DNA of 64,000 nt. Source: Klebsiella michiganensis. GTDB lineage: Bacteria > Pseudomonadota > Gammaproteobacteria > Enterobacterales > Enterobacteriaceae. Within the stretch, counting starts at the first letter, position 1. Each line of letters opens with the position of its first letter. The stretch covers positions 4,712,001 through 4,776,000 of the forward strand of contig CP011077.1 in NCBI GenBank assembly GCA_000963575.1, in the 5' to 3' direction. The notes below the pieces were generated by a model. It made no database searches and was not told where the DNA came from. It saw only the letters and a list, made by a program, of their open reading frames with translations. The translations under genes were made by a program, and so were the position numbers. Shown here in pieces: positions 26,846 through 36,194 of the stretch.

Positions 26846-27561
26846 GCCTTAGCGCCGTCCGGGACAAAGACGTAGCCAAGACCCCAAACGGTCTGGATAT
26901 AACGCGGATGCGCCGGGTCCTCTTCCACCATGCGGCGCAGGCGGGAGATTTGAACGTCAATGGAACGCTCCATCGCGGAGTATTCGCGGCCACGGGCCAG
27001 GTTCATCAGTTTATCGCGGGAAAGCGGCTCGCGCGGGTGGCTTACCAGAGCTTTCAGCACGGCAAACTCGCCGCTGGTTAACGGCATTGGCTCGTCTTCG
27101 CGGAACATTTCGCGAGTCCCGAGGTTCAGCTTGAACTTACCGAAAGCGATAACCGCTTCTTCCTGGGAAGGCGCACCCGGCAGTTCGTTAGCCTGGCGAC
27201 GCAGGACCGCACGAATACGGGCCAGCAGTTCACGCGGGTTAAACGGCTTAGGAATATAGTCATCCGCGCCAATTTCCAGGCCGACGATACGGTCAACCTC
27301 TTCGCCCTTCGCGGTCACCATGATGATCGGCATAGGGTTACTCTGGCTACGCAGACGACGGCAAATAGAAAGACCATCCTCGCCCGGCAGCATGAGATCC
27401 AGCACCATCAGGTGGAAGGATTCACGGGTCAGCAGGCGATCCATTTGTTCGGCGTTAGCGACGCTGCGAACCTGGAAGCCCTGCTCGGTGAGATAACGCT
27501 CTAACAGCGCGCGCAGACGCATGTCGTCATCGACCACCAGAATTTTATAGTTCTCTTGCAT
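26842..27561 (-). CDS. ompR: OmpR, response regulator of porin genes
   Basis: 239 residues from ATG 27561 (MQENYKILVVDDD), nearly identical to E. coli OmpR; a TTG at 27576 is rejected because GGGAGT fits the ATG. Receiver domain with the acidic pocket DDD at 11-13, phosphoacceptor Asp55 in LDLMLPGEDG and a conserved KPF; C-terminal winged helix with RSIDVQISRLRRMVEEDP. The near-identity over the whole length shows strong selection. First gene of ompR-envZ. Confidence 0.98.
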   Translation of the reverse strand: MQENYKILVVDDDMRLRALLERYLTEQGFQVRSVANAEQMDRLLTRESFHLMVLDLMLPGEDGLSICRRLRSQSNPMPIIMVTAKGEEVDRIVGLEIGADDYIPKPFNPRELLARIRAVLRRQANELPGAPSQEEAVIAFGKFKLNLGTREMFREDEPMPLTSGEFAVLKALVSHPREPLSRDKLMNLARGREYSAMERSIDVQISRLRRMVEEDPAHPRYIQTVWGLGYVFVPDGAKA

Positions 27562-27799
27562 CGTTTGTACTCCCAAAGGCTCGAACAGTTGAGTGTGTAT
27601 TCTTAAAAAACTGCGCTAATACAACCAGTCAATTCTGGTATACATTCTAGTCGAAATTGTTACAAAGCATATTAAACAGTCGGTTATCAACGTTTTAAAT
27701 CAAAATTTGGTGACTTGCTTCCCAAAATGCGCCGGTTGCATTCCTTATTGAGCATCGGTTTAAATCACACTCTGATTTTACAGGCTGTAGGGCAGAAAA

Positions 27800-28279
27800 A
27801 TGAAAACGCCGTTAATCACCCGTGAAGGCTATGAAAAGCTCAAAAAAGAGCTGGATTATCTGTGGCGTGAAGAACGCCCTGAAGTGACCAGGAAAGTAAC
27901 CTGGGCCGCCAGCCTCGGCGATCGCAGCGAAAACGCCGACTATCAGTACAACAAAAAGCGCCTGCGTGAAATTGACCGCCGGGTTCGCTACATCACCAAA
28001 TCTCTTGAGCGGCTGAAAATCGTCGATTACTCGCCGCAGCAGGAAGGCAAAGTCTTCTTCGGCGCGTGGGTCGAAATCGAAAACGACGACGGCGATCTGC
28101 TGCGTTTTCGCATCGTCGGCTACGACGAGATCTTTGGCCGTAAGGATTACATTTCTATTGATTCGCCAATGGCACGAGCGCTGCTTAAAAAAGAAGTGGG
28201 CGATTTAGCCGTGGTGCAAACGCCGGCGGGAGAAGCGCAGTGGTACGTCAATGAAATTGAGTACCCTAAACCCGAGTAA
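27800..28279 (+). CDS. greB: Transcript cleavage factor GreB
   Basis: 159 residues. The N-terminal coiled coil (about 1-75, with the conserved acidic tip ASLGDRSENADYQYN) enters the RNA polymerase secondary channel and stimulates cleavage of backtracked RNA; the C-terminal FKBP-like domain follows (VEIENDDGDLLRFRIVGYDE). Divergent from ompR across about 238 bases and upstream of tex. Confidence 0.97.
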   Translation: MKTPLITREGYEKLKKELDYLWREERPEVTRKVTWAASLGDRSENADYQYNKKRLREIDRRVRYITKSLERLKIVDYSPQQEGKVFFGAWVEIENDDGDLLRFRIVGYDEIFGRKDYISIDSPMARALLKKEVGDLAVVQTPAGEAQWYVNEIEYPKPE

Positions 28280-28390
28280 TGCGCACAGAACTGTCTGAAA
28301 CCCAATATCGCGGGGTCGGCGGCTGGCATTTTCATGCCCCGATCCGTATAACTGTTTGCTGAATTTTCCGTACTACACAGATGAAAAGCC

Positions 28391-30724
28391 ATGATGAATG
28401 ATTCGCTTTGCCGCATTATTGCGGGTGAGCTTCAGGCCAGAAACGAACAGGTAGAAGCTGCCGTTCGCCTGCTGGATGAAGGGAATACCGTGCCGTTTAT
28501 TGCACGTTATCGTAAGGAAGTCACCGGCGGTCTGGATGACACGCAACTGCGTCAACTGGAGACTCGTCTTAGCTACCTGCGCGAACTGGAAGAGCGCCGT
28601 CAGGCCATCCTCAAGTCTATTTCAGAGCAGGGTAAACTGAGCGACGAGCTTGCCGGTGCCATCAACGGCACGCTGAGCAAAACCGAACTCGAAGACCTTT
28701 ACCTGCCGTATAAACCCAAGCGCCGTACCCGCGGGCAAATCGCCATCGAAGCCGGCCTTGAGCCGCTGGCGGATTTGCTCTGGAACGAGCCCTCCCACGA
28801 TCCGGAGCAGGAAGCCGCCCGCTTTGTGGATGCCGACAAAGGCGTCGCCGACACCAAAGCCGCGCTGGATGGGGCGCGCTATATCCTGATGGAGCGCTTC
28901 GCCGAAGATGCCGTGCTGCTGGCGAAAGTTCGCGACTATTTGTGGAAAAATGCGCATCTGGTTTCTGCCGTTGTGAGTGGCAAAGAGGAAGAGGGCGCGA
29001 AATTCCGCGACTACTTCACTCACCACGAAGCCATTGCCACCGTCCCTTCCCACCGTGCGCTGGCGATGTTCCGCGGGCGCAACGAAGGTATTTTACAGCT
29101 GTCGCTGAATGCCGATCCGCAGTTTGATGAGCCGCCGCGTGAGAGCTACTGCGAACAGTTGATCATGAATCACCTGGATTTGCGGCTGAACAATGCCCCT
29201 GCCGATAGCTGGCGCAAGGCCGTGGTGAGCTGGACCTGGCGCATTAAGGTGTTAATGCACCTTGAAACCGAACTGATGGGCACCGTGCGTGAACGCGCCG
29301 AAGACGAAGCTATTAACGTTTTCGCCCGCAACCTTCACGATCTGCTGATGGCGGCCCCGGCTGGCCTGCGCGCCACTATGGGCCTCGATCCAGGCCTGCG
29401 TACCGGCGTAAAAGTCGCGGTGGTGGACGCCACCGGCAAGCTGGTTGCCACCGATACCATTTACCCGCATACCGGCCAGGCAGCAAAAGCCGCCGTGGCC
29501 GTCGCTGCCCTTTGTGAGAAACACAACGTCGAGCTGGTCGCCATCGGCAACGGTACAGCATCCCGTGAAACCGAGCGCTTCTTCCTGGATGTGCAAAAAC
29601 AGTTCCCGAAAGTCACCGCCCAGAAAGTTATCGTCAGCGAGGCGGGCGCTTCCGTTTACTCTGCATCTGAGCTGGCAGCGCTGGAATTCCCGGATTTGGA
29701 TGTTTCCATCCGTGGCGCGGTCTCCATTGCCCGCCGTCTACAGGACCCGCTGGCGGAGCTGGTGAAAATCGATCCGAAATCTATCGGCGTGGGCCAGTAT
29801 CAGCACGATGTCAGCCAGACTCAGCTGGCGAAAAAACTGGATGCGGTAGTCGAAGACTGCGTGAACGCCGTTGGCGTGGATCTGAACACGGCTTCAGTGC
29901 CGCTGCTCACCCGAGTGGCAGGCCTGACCCGCATGATGGCACAAAACATCGTCACCTGGCGTGACGAAAATGGCCGCTTCCAGAACCGCCAGCAGTTGCT
30001 GAAAGTTAGCCGCCTGGGGCCAAAAGCTTTTGAGCAGTGCGCGGGCTTCCTGCGTATTAACCACGGCGATAACCCGCTGGATGCCTCTACCGTTCACCCG
30101 GAAGCTTATCCGGTGGTCGAGCGTATTCTGGCCGCCACTCAGCAAGCGCTGCAGGATCTGATGGGCAACAGCAGCGAACTGCGCGATCTGAAAGCCAGCC
30201 AGTTTACCGATGAGCGTTTCGGCGTCCCTACCGTGACGGACATTATCAAAGAGCTGGAAAAACCGGGCCGCGATCCACGTCCTGAGTTTAAAACTGCGCA
30301 GTTTGCCGAAGGTGTTGAAACCATGAACGACCTGACGCCGGGCATGGTACTGGAAGGCGCGGTAACCAACGTCACTAACTTTGGCGCATTTGTCGATATC
30401 GGCGTGCATCAGGATGGCCTGGTACACATCTCGTCCCTGTCGGACAAGTTCATCGACGACCCTCACAAAGTGGTGAAAGCCGGCGATATCGTGAAGGTCA
30501 AAGTCCTGGAAGTTGACCTGCAGCGGAAACGCATCGCCTTAACCATGCGTCTTGACGAGCAGCCTGGCGAAGGTGGCAGCCGCCGTGGAAATGGCAGCAA
30601 TGCACCACGCGAGCAAAAAGGCAGGCCAGCCGCGCAGCAAAAACCGCGCGGGCGCGAGAACGCCGGCGGTGGGAACAGCGCGATGATGGATGCACTGGCA
30701 GCCGCAATGGGCAAAAAGCGTTAA
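28391..30724 (+). CDS. tex: Tex (YhgF), S1-domain nucleic-acid-binding transcription accessory factor
   Basis: 777 residues. An N-terminal helical region with DTQLRQLETRLSYLRELEERRQ, a YqgF/RNase H-like domain (GLDPGLRTGVKVAVVDATGK, about 330-450), helix-hairpin-helix elements (GVDLNTASVPLLTRVAGL) and a C-terminal S1 domain (GMVLEGAVTNVTNFGAFVDI, about 650-720), then a low-complexity Gly/Arg tail. Tex is a bacterial Spt6 relative that binds RNA polymerase and RNA. The first of two adjacent ATGs is listed; the second is at 28394. Confidence 0.95.
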   Translation: MMNDSLCRIIAGELQARNEQVEAAVRLLDEGNTVPFIARYRKEVTGGLDDTQLRQLETRLSYLRELEERRQAILKSISEQGKLSDELAGAINGTLSKTELEDLYLPYKPKRRTRGQIAIEAGLEPLADLLWNEPSHDPEQEAARFVDADKGVADTKAALDGARYILMERFAEDAVLLAKVRDYLWKNAHLVSAVVSGKEEEGAKFRDYFTHHEAIATVPSHRALAMFRGRNEGILQLSLNADPQFDEPPRESYCEQLIMNHLDLRLNNAPADSWRKAVVSWTWRIKVLMHLETELMGTVRERAEDEAINVFARNLHDLLMAAPAGLRATMGLDPGLRTGVKVAVVDATGKLVATDTIYPHTGQAAKAAVAVAALCEKHNVELVAIGNGTASRETERFFLDVQKQFPKVTAQKVIVSEAGASVYSASELAALEFPDLDVSIRGAVSIARRLQDPLAELVKIDPKSIGVGQYQHDVSQTQLAKKLDAVVEDCVNAVGVDLNTASVPLLTRVAGLTRMMAQNIVTWRDENGRFQNRQQLLKVSRLGPKAFEQCAGFLRINHGDNPLDASTVHPEAYPVVERILAATQQALQDLMGNSSELRDLKASQFTDERFGVPTVTDIIKELEKPGRDPRPEFKTAQFAEGVETMNDLTPGMVLEGAVTNVTNFGAFVDIGVHQDGLVHISSLSDKFIDDPHKVVKAGDIVKVKVLEVDLQRKRIALTMRLDEQPGEGGSRRGNGSNAPREQKGRPAAQQKPRGRENAGGGNSAMMDALAAAMGKKR

Positions 30725-30732
30725 TTGTTTGA

Positions 30733-30763
30733 CCTCTCCCTTCGGGGAGAGGCTTTATTTCTT
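30733..30763 (+). terminator. tex terminator
   Basis: CCTCTCCC / GGGAGAGG with a TTCG tetraloop at 30733-30752, followed by CTTTATTTCTT. The UUCG-type loop is an especially stable RNA hairpin cap. Confidence 0.88.
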
Positions 30764-30797
30764 AAACGGCCCATAAAAGAAGAAAAATAGCTTACTC

Positions 30798-30811
30798 TTG
30801 ATCTAAATCAA
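30798..30811. promoter_or_regulatory. FNR-binding site upstream of feoABC
   Basis: TTGATCTAAATCAA matches the FNR consensus TTGAT-N4-ATCAA at every defined base. Anaerobic activation of ferrous iron uptake by FNR is known in E. coli. The site is about 360 bases before the feoA ATG. Confidence 0.7.
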
Positions 30812-31032
30812 TTTTCAATATTTACCCCTTCGTGAAACCAGAAATTATCACCCCTGTAACATCAGCAATAGCGAAATAACATTCCCTGCTCACTCAGTGA
30901 AAACAATTTCTATATTTTTCATTAAATTAAGAATACACACTCTTTAAATCTCTAATATTACCTCCGCTAAAGCGGCCGGAAAAATAAGTATTTTGGTTAA
31001 ATTCACTAAGAAAAATAAATATTGCCGACAGT

Positions 31033-31052
31033 AACCATTCTCATTATCATTG
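31033..31052. promoter_or_regulatory. Fur-box-like sequence upstream of feoA
   Basis: On the minus strand the segment reads GCAATGATAATGAGAATGGT, which matches the left part of the Fur box GATAATGATAATCATTATC well and the right part partly. Repression of feo by Fur-Fe is established in E. coli. It is about 125 bases before feoA. Confidence 0.5.
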
Positions 31053-31172
31053 CATTGAACAATATTTCTTCTCTTCTTCCGAACGCTTAATTCGTTTTAT
31101 TACGCGCAGAGTCCGTAAATAAAACGATCATTCAGTCAGCGTCAATGCAGAGCCCAGCTCTAAGTAGGTCTT

Positions 31173-31397
31173 ATGCAATTCATACCGAATAGCGCGTGGA
31201 AAATTACCGGCTTCGCCAGTGAAATCAGTCCGGCTTACCGCCAAAAATTATTGTCTCTCGGCATGTTGCCAGGTTCCTCATTCAACGTCGTCCGCGTGGC
31301 GCCTCTGGGCGATCCTATTCATATCGAAACACGCCGCGTAAGCCTGGTGCTGCGCAAGAAAGATCTCGCGCTGGTAAATATCGAAGCCGTTGCGTAA
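31173..31397 (+). CDS. feoA: FeoA, SH3-like accessory protein of ferrous iron uptake
   Basis: 74 residues, one less than in E. coli. A small SH3-fold cytoplasmic protein (GMLPGSSFNVVRVAPLGDPI) thought to help FeoB. Start MQFIPNSAWKITGFA. First gene of feoABC, 51 bases before feoB. Confidence 0.96.
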   Translation: MQFIPNSAWKITGFASEISPAYRQKLLSLGMLPGSSFNVVRVAPLGDPIHIETRRVSLVLRKKDLALVNIEAVA

Positions 31398-31448
31398 CGG
31401 TGGGGTGCGCCCGCGCTTTTTGCACATTCAACGAAGTTCACGAATAAA

Positions 31449-33767
31449 ATGAAAAACTTAACCATAGGTTTAATCGGCAACCCTAACTCGGGTAAAACCA
31501 CGTTATTTAATCAGCTGACGGGTGCTCGTCAACGCGTGGGGAACTGGGCAGGCGTCACCGTAGAACGCAAAGAAGGTCAGTTTTCCACTCTTGAGCACCA
31601 GGTGACGCTGGTTGATTTACCCGGCACCTACTCACTCACCACCATTTCGTCGCAAACTTCGCTTGATGAGCAAATCGCCTGTCACTACATCCTGAGCGGC
31701 GATGCCGATTTGTTAATCAACGTCGTGGATGCTTCTAACCTTGAGCGTAACCTCTATCTGACGCTACAGCTGCTTGAGCTGGGCATCCCGTGCGTAGTGG
31801 CTCTGAACATGCTGGACATCGCTGAGAAGCAGGCCATCCGCATTGACATCGACGCGCTGGCCGCCCGCCTTGGCTGCCCTGTCGTGCCGCTGGTGTCTAC
31901 TCGTGGACGCGGTATTGAAAGCCTGAAGCTCGCCATTGACCGCAAGCAGCCCACCGAGAAAAACGAGCTGGTGCACTACCCGCAGGTTTTACTGCAAGAG
32001 GCAAAAAACCTGGCCGAGGATATGCCGCCGGAAATGCCGGTGACACAGCGTAATTGGCTGGCGCTGCAGATGCTGGAAGGAGATATCTACAGCCTCGCTT
32101 ATGCCGGCAATGCCACAGATAAACTTGACGCGGCCCGCACTCGCCTGGCGGAGGCCGTTGACGACCCCGCCCTGCTGATTGCAGATGCCCGTTATCAAAG
32201 CATCGCTTCCATTTGCGACGCGGTCAGCAATAGCCTGACGGCCGAGCCAAACCGACTGACAGTAGCGATGGATAAAATCATCCTCAATCGTTATCTCGGC
32301 CTGCCGATCTTCATGCTGGTGATGTACCTGATGTTCCTGTTGGCGATTAACATTGGCGGCGCGCTGCAGCCTATTTTTGATGGCGGTTCGGTGGCGATAT
32401 TCATTCACGGCATCCAGTGGCTCGGTTATACGCTGCACTTCCCGGAATGGCTGACGATTTTCCTGGCTCAGGGCATCGGCGGCGGGATCAACACCGTGCT
32501 GCCGCTGGTGCCGCAAATCGGCATGATGTACCTGTTCCTGTCGTTCCTGGAAGACTCAGGCTATATGGCTCGCGCGGCCTTTGTGATGGATCGCCTGATG
32601 CAGTCGCTGGGGCTGCCCGGTAAATCATTCGTACCGCTGATTGTCGGCTTCGGCTGCAACGTGCCTTCGGTCATGGGCGCCCGAACCCTTGATGCCCCGC
32701 GAGAAAGGCTGATGACCATCATGATGGCGCCATTTATGTCCTGCGGCGCACGCCTGGCGATTTTCGCGGTGTTTGCCGCCGCATTCTTCGGCCAGCAGGG
32801 CGCGCTGGTGGTGTTCTCGCTTTATATTCTCGGCATCGTGATGGCTATTCTTACCGGTTTGATGCTGAAGCACACTATCATGCGCGGCGAAGCCTCGCCG
32901 TTCGTAATGGAGCTGCCGGTTTATCACGTCCCTCACCTTAAGAGCCTGATCCTGCAAACCTGGCAGCGTCTGAAAGGCTTTGTGCTTCGCGCCGGTAAGG
33001 TCATCGTGATCGTCAGTATTTTCATCGGCGCCCTGAACAGCTTCTCCTTTAGCGGCAAGCCGGTAGATAGTATTAACGATTCCGCCCTTGCCTCCGTCAG
33101 CCGCGTGTTAACCCCTCTGCTTAAGCCGATTGGCGTCCACGACGACAACTGGCAGGCCACAGTCGGGCTATTTACCGGCGCGATGGCCAAAGAAGTGGTC
33201 GTCGGCACGCTGAATACCCTCTATACCGCCGAAGATATCCATAACGAAGAGTTTGATGCCGCCAGCTTCAACCTGCTTGGTGAGCTGGGCGATGCCGCCG
33301 ATGAAACCTGGCAGGGGCTAAAAAACACCTTCAGCCTGAGTGTCCTGGCGAACCCCATTGAGGCCAGCAAAGGCGACGGAGAAATGTCCTCAGGGCCTAT
33401 GGGCGTGATGAGCACAAAATTCGGCAGCGAAGCCGCCGCCTACAGCTATCTGATTTTCGTTCTTCTCTATATTCCGTGCATCTCGGTGATGGGGGCCATC
33501 GCCCGTGAATCGAGCCGGGGCTGGATGACATTTTCCGTGCTTTGGGGGCTGAACATCGCCTATTCGCTCTCTACGCTTTACTACCAAAGCGTCACCTTTA
33601 GCGAGCATCCTCAGTTCAGCCTGGTCTGCATTCTGGCGGTGGTGTTGTTCAACGTACTGCTGCTGGGCGGCCTGCGCCGGGCAAGAAGCCGCGTGGATGT
33701 ATCGCTGCTGGCCACCAGAAAAACGCCGTCGTCCTGCTGCCAGAGCAGCGCCGGCGACTGCCACTAG
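31449..33767 (+). CDS. feoB: FeoB, ferrous iron transporter with a GTPase domain
   Basis: 772 residues (E. coli 773). The N-terminal G domain shows G1 GNPNSGKT (10-17), G3 DLPGTYS and G4 NMLD; a GDI-like helical domain follows, then a membrane domain from about residue 280 with two Gate motifs (PLIVGFGCNVPSVMGART, where the Cys is conserved, and the later FTGAMAKEVVVGTL). It transports Fe2+ across the inner membrane. It is followed after only 5 to 8 bases by feoC. Confidence 0.98.
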   Translation: MKNLTIGLIGNPNSGKTTLFNQLTGARQRVGNWAGVTVERKEGQFSTLEHQVTLVDLPGTYSLTTISSQTSLDEQIACHYILSGDADLLINVVDASNLERNLYLTLQLLELGIPCVVALNMLDIAEKQAIRIDIDALAARLGCPVVPLVSTRGRGIESLKLAIDRKQPTEKNELVHYPQVLLQEAKNLAEDMPPEMPVTQRNWLALQMLEGDIYSLAYAGNATDKLDAARTRLAEAVDDPALLIADARYQSIASICDAVSNSLTAEPNRLTVAMDKIILNRYLGLPIFMLVMYLMFLLAINIGGALQPIFDGGSVAIFIHGIQWLGYTLHFPEWLTIFLAQGIGGGINTVLPLVPQIGMMYLFLSFLEDSGYMARAAFVMDRLMQSLGLPGKSFVPLIVGFGCNVPSVMGARTLDAPRERLMTIMMAPFMSCGARLAIFAVFAAAFFGQQGALVVFSLYILGIVMAILTGLMLKHTIMRGEASPFVMELPVYHVPHLKSLILQTWQRLKGFVLRAGKVIVIVSIFIGALNSFSFSGKPVDSINDSALASVSRVLTPLLKPIGVHDDNWQATVGLFTGAMAKEVVVGTLNTLYTAEDIHNEEFDAASFNLLGELGDAADETWQGLKNTFSLSVLANPIEASKGDGEMSSGPMGVMSTKFGSEAAAYSYLIFVLLYIPCISVMGAIARESSRGWMTFSVLWGLNIAYSLSTLYYQSVTFSEHPQFSLVCILAVVLFNVLLLGGLRRARSRVDVSLLATRKTPSSCCQSSAGDCH

Positions 33768-33775
33768 GAGCGATG

Positions 33776-34012
33776 ATGGCAAGCCTGATTGATATCCGTA
33801 ACGCCCTGGCGCTCCAGGGCCGCCTCGAAGCGAAGCAGATCAGCCAGCAGCTTGCCACGCCTCTGCCGCTGGTCGACGCCATGCTTGACCGCATGGAAGC
33901 CATGGGCAAAGCCATACGCATCAGCGAAGACCCGAGCAGCTGCCTGACGGGAAGCTGCAAAAGTTGCCCGGAAGGAAAACGCTGTTCCCGAGAGCTGTGG
34001 GCACTGCGTTAA
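33776..34012 (+). CDS. feoC: FeoC, winged-helix protein with a cysteine cluster
   Basis: 78 residues when started at the second ATG (33776, MASLIDIRNALALQGRLEAK), which matches the E. coli length and fits AGGAGCG; the first ATG is at 33773. The N-terminal winged helix is followed by a four-cysteine cluster (SCLTGSCKSCPEGKRC), known in this family to bind an iron-sulfur cluster. It stabilises FeoB against FtsH proteolysis in Salmonella. Found only in gammaproteobacterial feo operons. Confidence 0.95.
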   Translation: MASLIDIRNALALQGRLEAKQISQQLATPLPLVDAMLDRMEAMGKAIRISEDPSSCLTGSCKSCPEGKRCSRELWALR

Positions 34013-34021
34013 GTTAAGACG

Positions 34022-34047
34022 AAAGGCGGGCTATCCCGCCTTTTTAC
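34022..34047. terminator. Terminator between feoC and convergent bioH
   Basis: AAAGGCGGG / CCCGCCTTT with loop CTAT at 34022-34043, then TT. It lies in the 45-base gap between the two stops. Confidence 0.9.
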
Positions 34048-34057
34048 TGCCCGTCCG

Positions 34058-34831
34058 CTAACGAAGTTGTTGCTCCCACGCCAGCAGAGCCTTGCAGAAT
34101 TCAGCCGGATGAGAGATAAACGGCGCGTGGGCGGCCTTGTCGAAGATAACCGAGCTGGACTGCGGCCACAGGGCGTCCAACAGGGGAACCACTTTGCGTG
34201 GCACCAGGCCATCCAGTCGGCCATACAGACGTAAATGTGGTACTGCAGATGCCGCAAGACTCGTGCGCAGATCGGCGGTTCTCAGGATCTCAAGCCCTCC
34301 ATTAAGCACGGCAACGTCCGGCATCGGTTGCTCCAGCACAACGGATTTCAGCAGGCGAGCATCCTGCCGCGCCGTTTCCGTCCCCATGGTTTGCAGCGCC
34401 AGAAAGCGCTCTACGGTACGCTGAAAGTCTTCGCTTAGCTGCTGCTGGAACCCGGCCAGCACGTCCGGTTTAATGCCCGGCCAGTTTTCTGTGGCGGTAA
34501 AACAGGGTGAGGAAGCCACCGTCACCAGCGCCTTAACACGCTCAGGCCAGGCGAGCGCTATCTGACTTGCCACCAGCCCGCCGAGGCTCCAGCCAAGCCA
34601 GAGGGCGCGCTCGGGAGCTTTCGCCAGCACAATGTCGGCCATTTGCTCCAGCGTCAGTGCACCAAACCCCTTACTCCGGCCATACCCCGGCAGGTCGACC
34701 AGATGAAGCCGAAATTGCGAGCCGAGTTCTGATTCTATGTTGTGCCAGACTTCCGCATTCAGCCCCCATCCGTGCAGCAGCACAAGATCGTTCTTTCCTT
34801 CACCTTTTGTTTGCCACCACAGCTCACTCAT
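34058..34831 (-). CDS. bioH: BioH, pimeloyl-ACP methyl ester esterase
   Basis: 257 residues (E. coli 256). Alpha/beta hydrolase that removes the methyl ester from pimeloyl-ACP methyl ester, releasing the seven-carbon precursor of biotin. The nucleophile is Ser82 in LGWSLGG; the Asp lies in RLYGRLDGLVP and the His in DKAAHAPFISHP. HGWG supplies the oxyanion region. It diverges from gntX across only 38 bases. Confidence 0.97.
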   Translation of the reverse strand: MSELWWQTKGEGKNDLVLLHGWGLNAEVWHNIESELGSQFRLHLVDLPGYGRSKGFGALTLEQMADIVLAKAPERALWLGWSLGGLVASQIALAWPERVKALVTVASSPCFTATENWPGIKPDVLAGFQQQLSEDFQRTVERFLALQTMGTETARQDARLLKSVVLEQPMPDVAVLNGGLEILRTADLRTSLAASAVPHLRLYGRLDGLVPRKVVPLLDALWPQSSSVIFDKAAHAPFISHPAEFCKALLAWEQQLR

Positions 34832-34869
34832 CAGTTACCGTTCTCATTTTCATCAGCAAGGAGAACGCT

Positions 34870-35552
34870 ATGCTAGCAATCCCTGGCCGCTGTTGGCTAT
34901 GCCAGTTACCGCTTGCCTGCCCTGCATGGGGCATTTGCTCATGCTGCACCGCCTCATTGCTTCGGCCCCTGGCCTGCTGTTTGCAGTGTGGTTTACCGGC
35001 TTTGAGCGGTCATTTACCCTGCGGGCGCTGCCTGCAGCGAATGCCTGAGTGGGACGCCATCGCCTATGTGACAGACTACCTGCCGCCGCTAAGCACGCTG
35101 ATTCATCACCTGAAATTTACCGGTACACCTTCACTCGCCCCGGCCCTGGCCCGCCTTTTGCTGCTGCGTATCCAGGCGACCAGGCGAGAGGGAAAGCTTC
35201 ATTTGCCCGATGCTATTTTGAGTGTGCCGCTGCACCACACCCGTGCGTGGCGGCGCGGCTATAACCAAAGCGCACTAATTGCTACTCCGCTATCTCGCTG
35301 GCTGGGTCGGGAGTATTATCCCCTGCAATCAAACGCATACGTTCCTCTCCGGCCCAGCACACGCTGACGGCAAAGGAGCGAAAGAGGAATTTGAAAGGCA
35401 TCTTTAGGGTTGAAATTCCTGTCGCGGGTCGCCATATGGCGATTGTGGATGATGTCGTGACGACGGGTAGTACTGTTGCGGAGATAGCGCGATTGCTGAA
35501 AAGGCAGGGCGCGGCGACTGTCCAGGTATGGTGCCTGTGTCGAACCTTGTAG
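34870..35552 (+). pseudogene. gntX: gntX, ComF-like phosphoribosyltransferase-domain protein, broken by a one-base frameshift
   Basis: Frame 1 starts at ATG 34870 (AAGGAGAACGCT upstream; MLAIPGRCWLCQLPLACPAW) and runs with a zinc-ribbon-like Cys cluster (CWLC, CSCC, CLQCGLPA, PCGRC) to a premature stop at 35367. The rest (RKRNLKGIFRVEIP, then HMAIVDDVVTTGSTVAEIAR, the PRTase PRPP loop, ending WCLCRTL) is in another frame. One extra C in the CCCC run at 35320-35323 restores a single 227-residue frame that aligns with E. coli GntX (227 aa) without gaps there. Either a real mutation or a sequencing error. GntX is linked to gluconate and DNA-uptake work but its role is unsettled. Confidence 0.85.
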
Positions 35553-35610
35553 ACCCTCGACGATGGGCGTATTATAACCGACTAAAATAGTCAACTATTG
35601 AGCAATCGTT

Positions 35611-36186
35611 ATGATCCGTATTTCCGATGCTGCACAATCCCACTTTGCCAAGCTGCTGGCAAATCAGGAAGAAGGGACGCAAATCCGCGTATTCGTAATC
35701 AATCCTGGCACCCCGAATGCGGAGTGTGGTGTGTCTTATTGTCCGCCGGATGCGGTTGAAGCGACCGACACGGCGCTGCCGTTCGAGCAGTTAACGGCTT
35801 ATGTTGATGAGCTGAGCGCACCTTATCTGGAAGATGCCGAAATCGACTTCGTCACCGACCAGTTGGGCTCCCAGCTGACGCTGAAAGCCCCTAACGCAAA
35901 AATGCGCAAGGTTTCTGACGACGCACCGCTGATGGAGCGCGTTGAGTATATGCTGCAGGCAACCGTTAACCCACAGCTGGCGGGCCACGGTGGTCGCGTC
36001 ACGCTGATGGAAATTACCGACGAAGGCTTCGCCGTCCTACAGTTTGGCGGCGGCTGTAACGGTTGTTCTATGGTGGATGTGACGCTGAAAGAAGGGATCG
36101 AGAAACAGCTTCTGGCTGAGTTCCCTGAGCTGAAAGGCGTGCGTGACCTGACCGAGCACCAGCGCGGTGAGCACTCTTACTACTAA
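35611..36186 (+). CDS. nfuA: NfuA, Fe-S cluster carrier protein
   Basis: 191 residues, same as E. coli. The N-terminal half is a degenerate A-type scaffold domain, and the C-terminal Nfu domain has the CxxC motif in FGGGCNGCSMVDVTL (about 149-152), which binds a 4Fe-4S cluster in a dimer and delivers it to client enzymes under stress. Just after gntX, but with its own 58-base gap. Confidence 0.98.
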   Translation: MIRISDAAQSHFAKLLANQEEGTQIRVFVINPGTPNAECGVSYCPPDAVEATDTALPFEQLTAYVDELSAPYLEDAEIDFVTDQLGSQLTLKAPNAKMRKVSDDAPLMERVEYMLQATVNPQLAGHGGRVTLMEITDEGFAVLQFGGGCNGCSMVDVTLKEGIEKQLLAEFPELKGVRDLTEHQRGEHSYY

Positions 36187-36194
36187 TTAGATAA

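Larger units (their letters stand above)
30725..31172. other. Long AT-rich region before feoA
   Basis: This 448-base gap contains the tex terminator at its left end, then a perfect FNR site and a Fur-like site (listed separately). No open frame stands out. The long gap suggests a feo promoter well upstream of feoA, with an extended leader. Confidence 0.5.

Noticed and set aside
34567..34869. Upstream extension of the gntX frame
   Set aside because: It lies antisense inside bioH; the conserved start with its ribosome site is at 34870.
35320..35330. Programmed -1 frameshift in gntX
   Set aside because: The sequence at the C run (TAT CCC CTG) is not a standard X-XXY-YYZ slippery heptamer, no stem-loop follows, and orthologs have one continuous frame.
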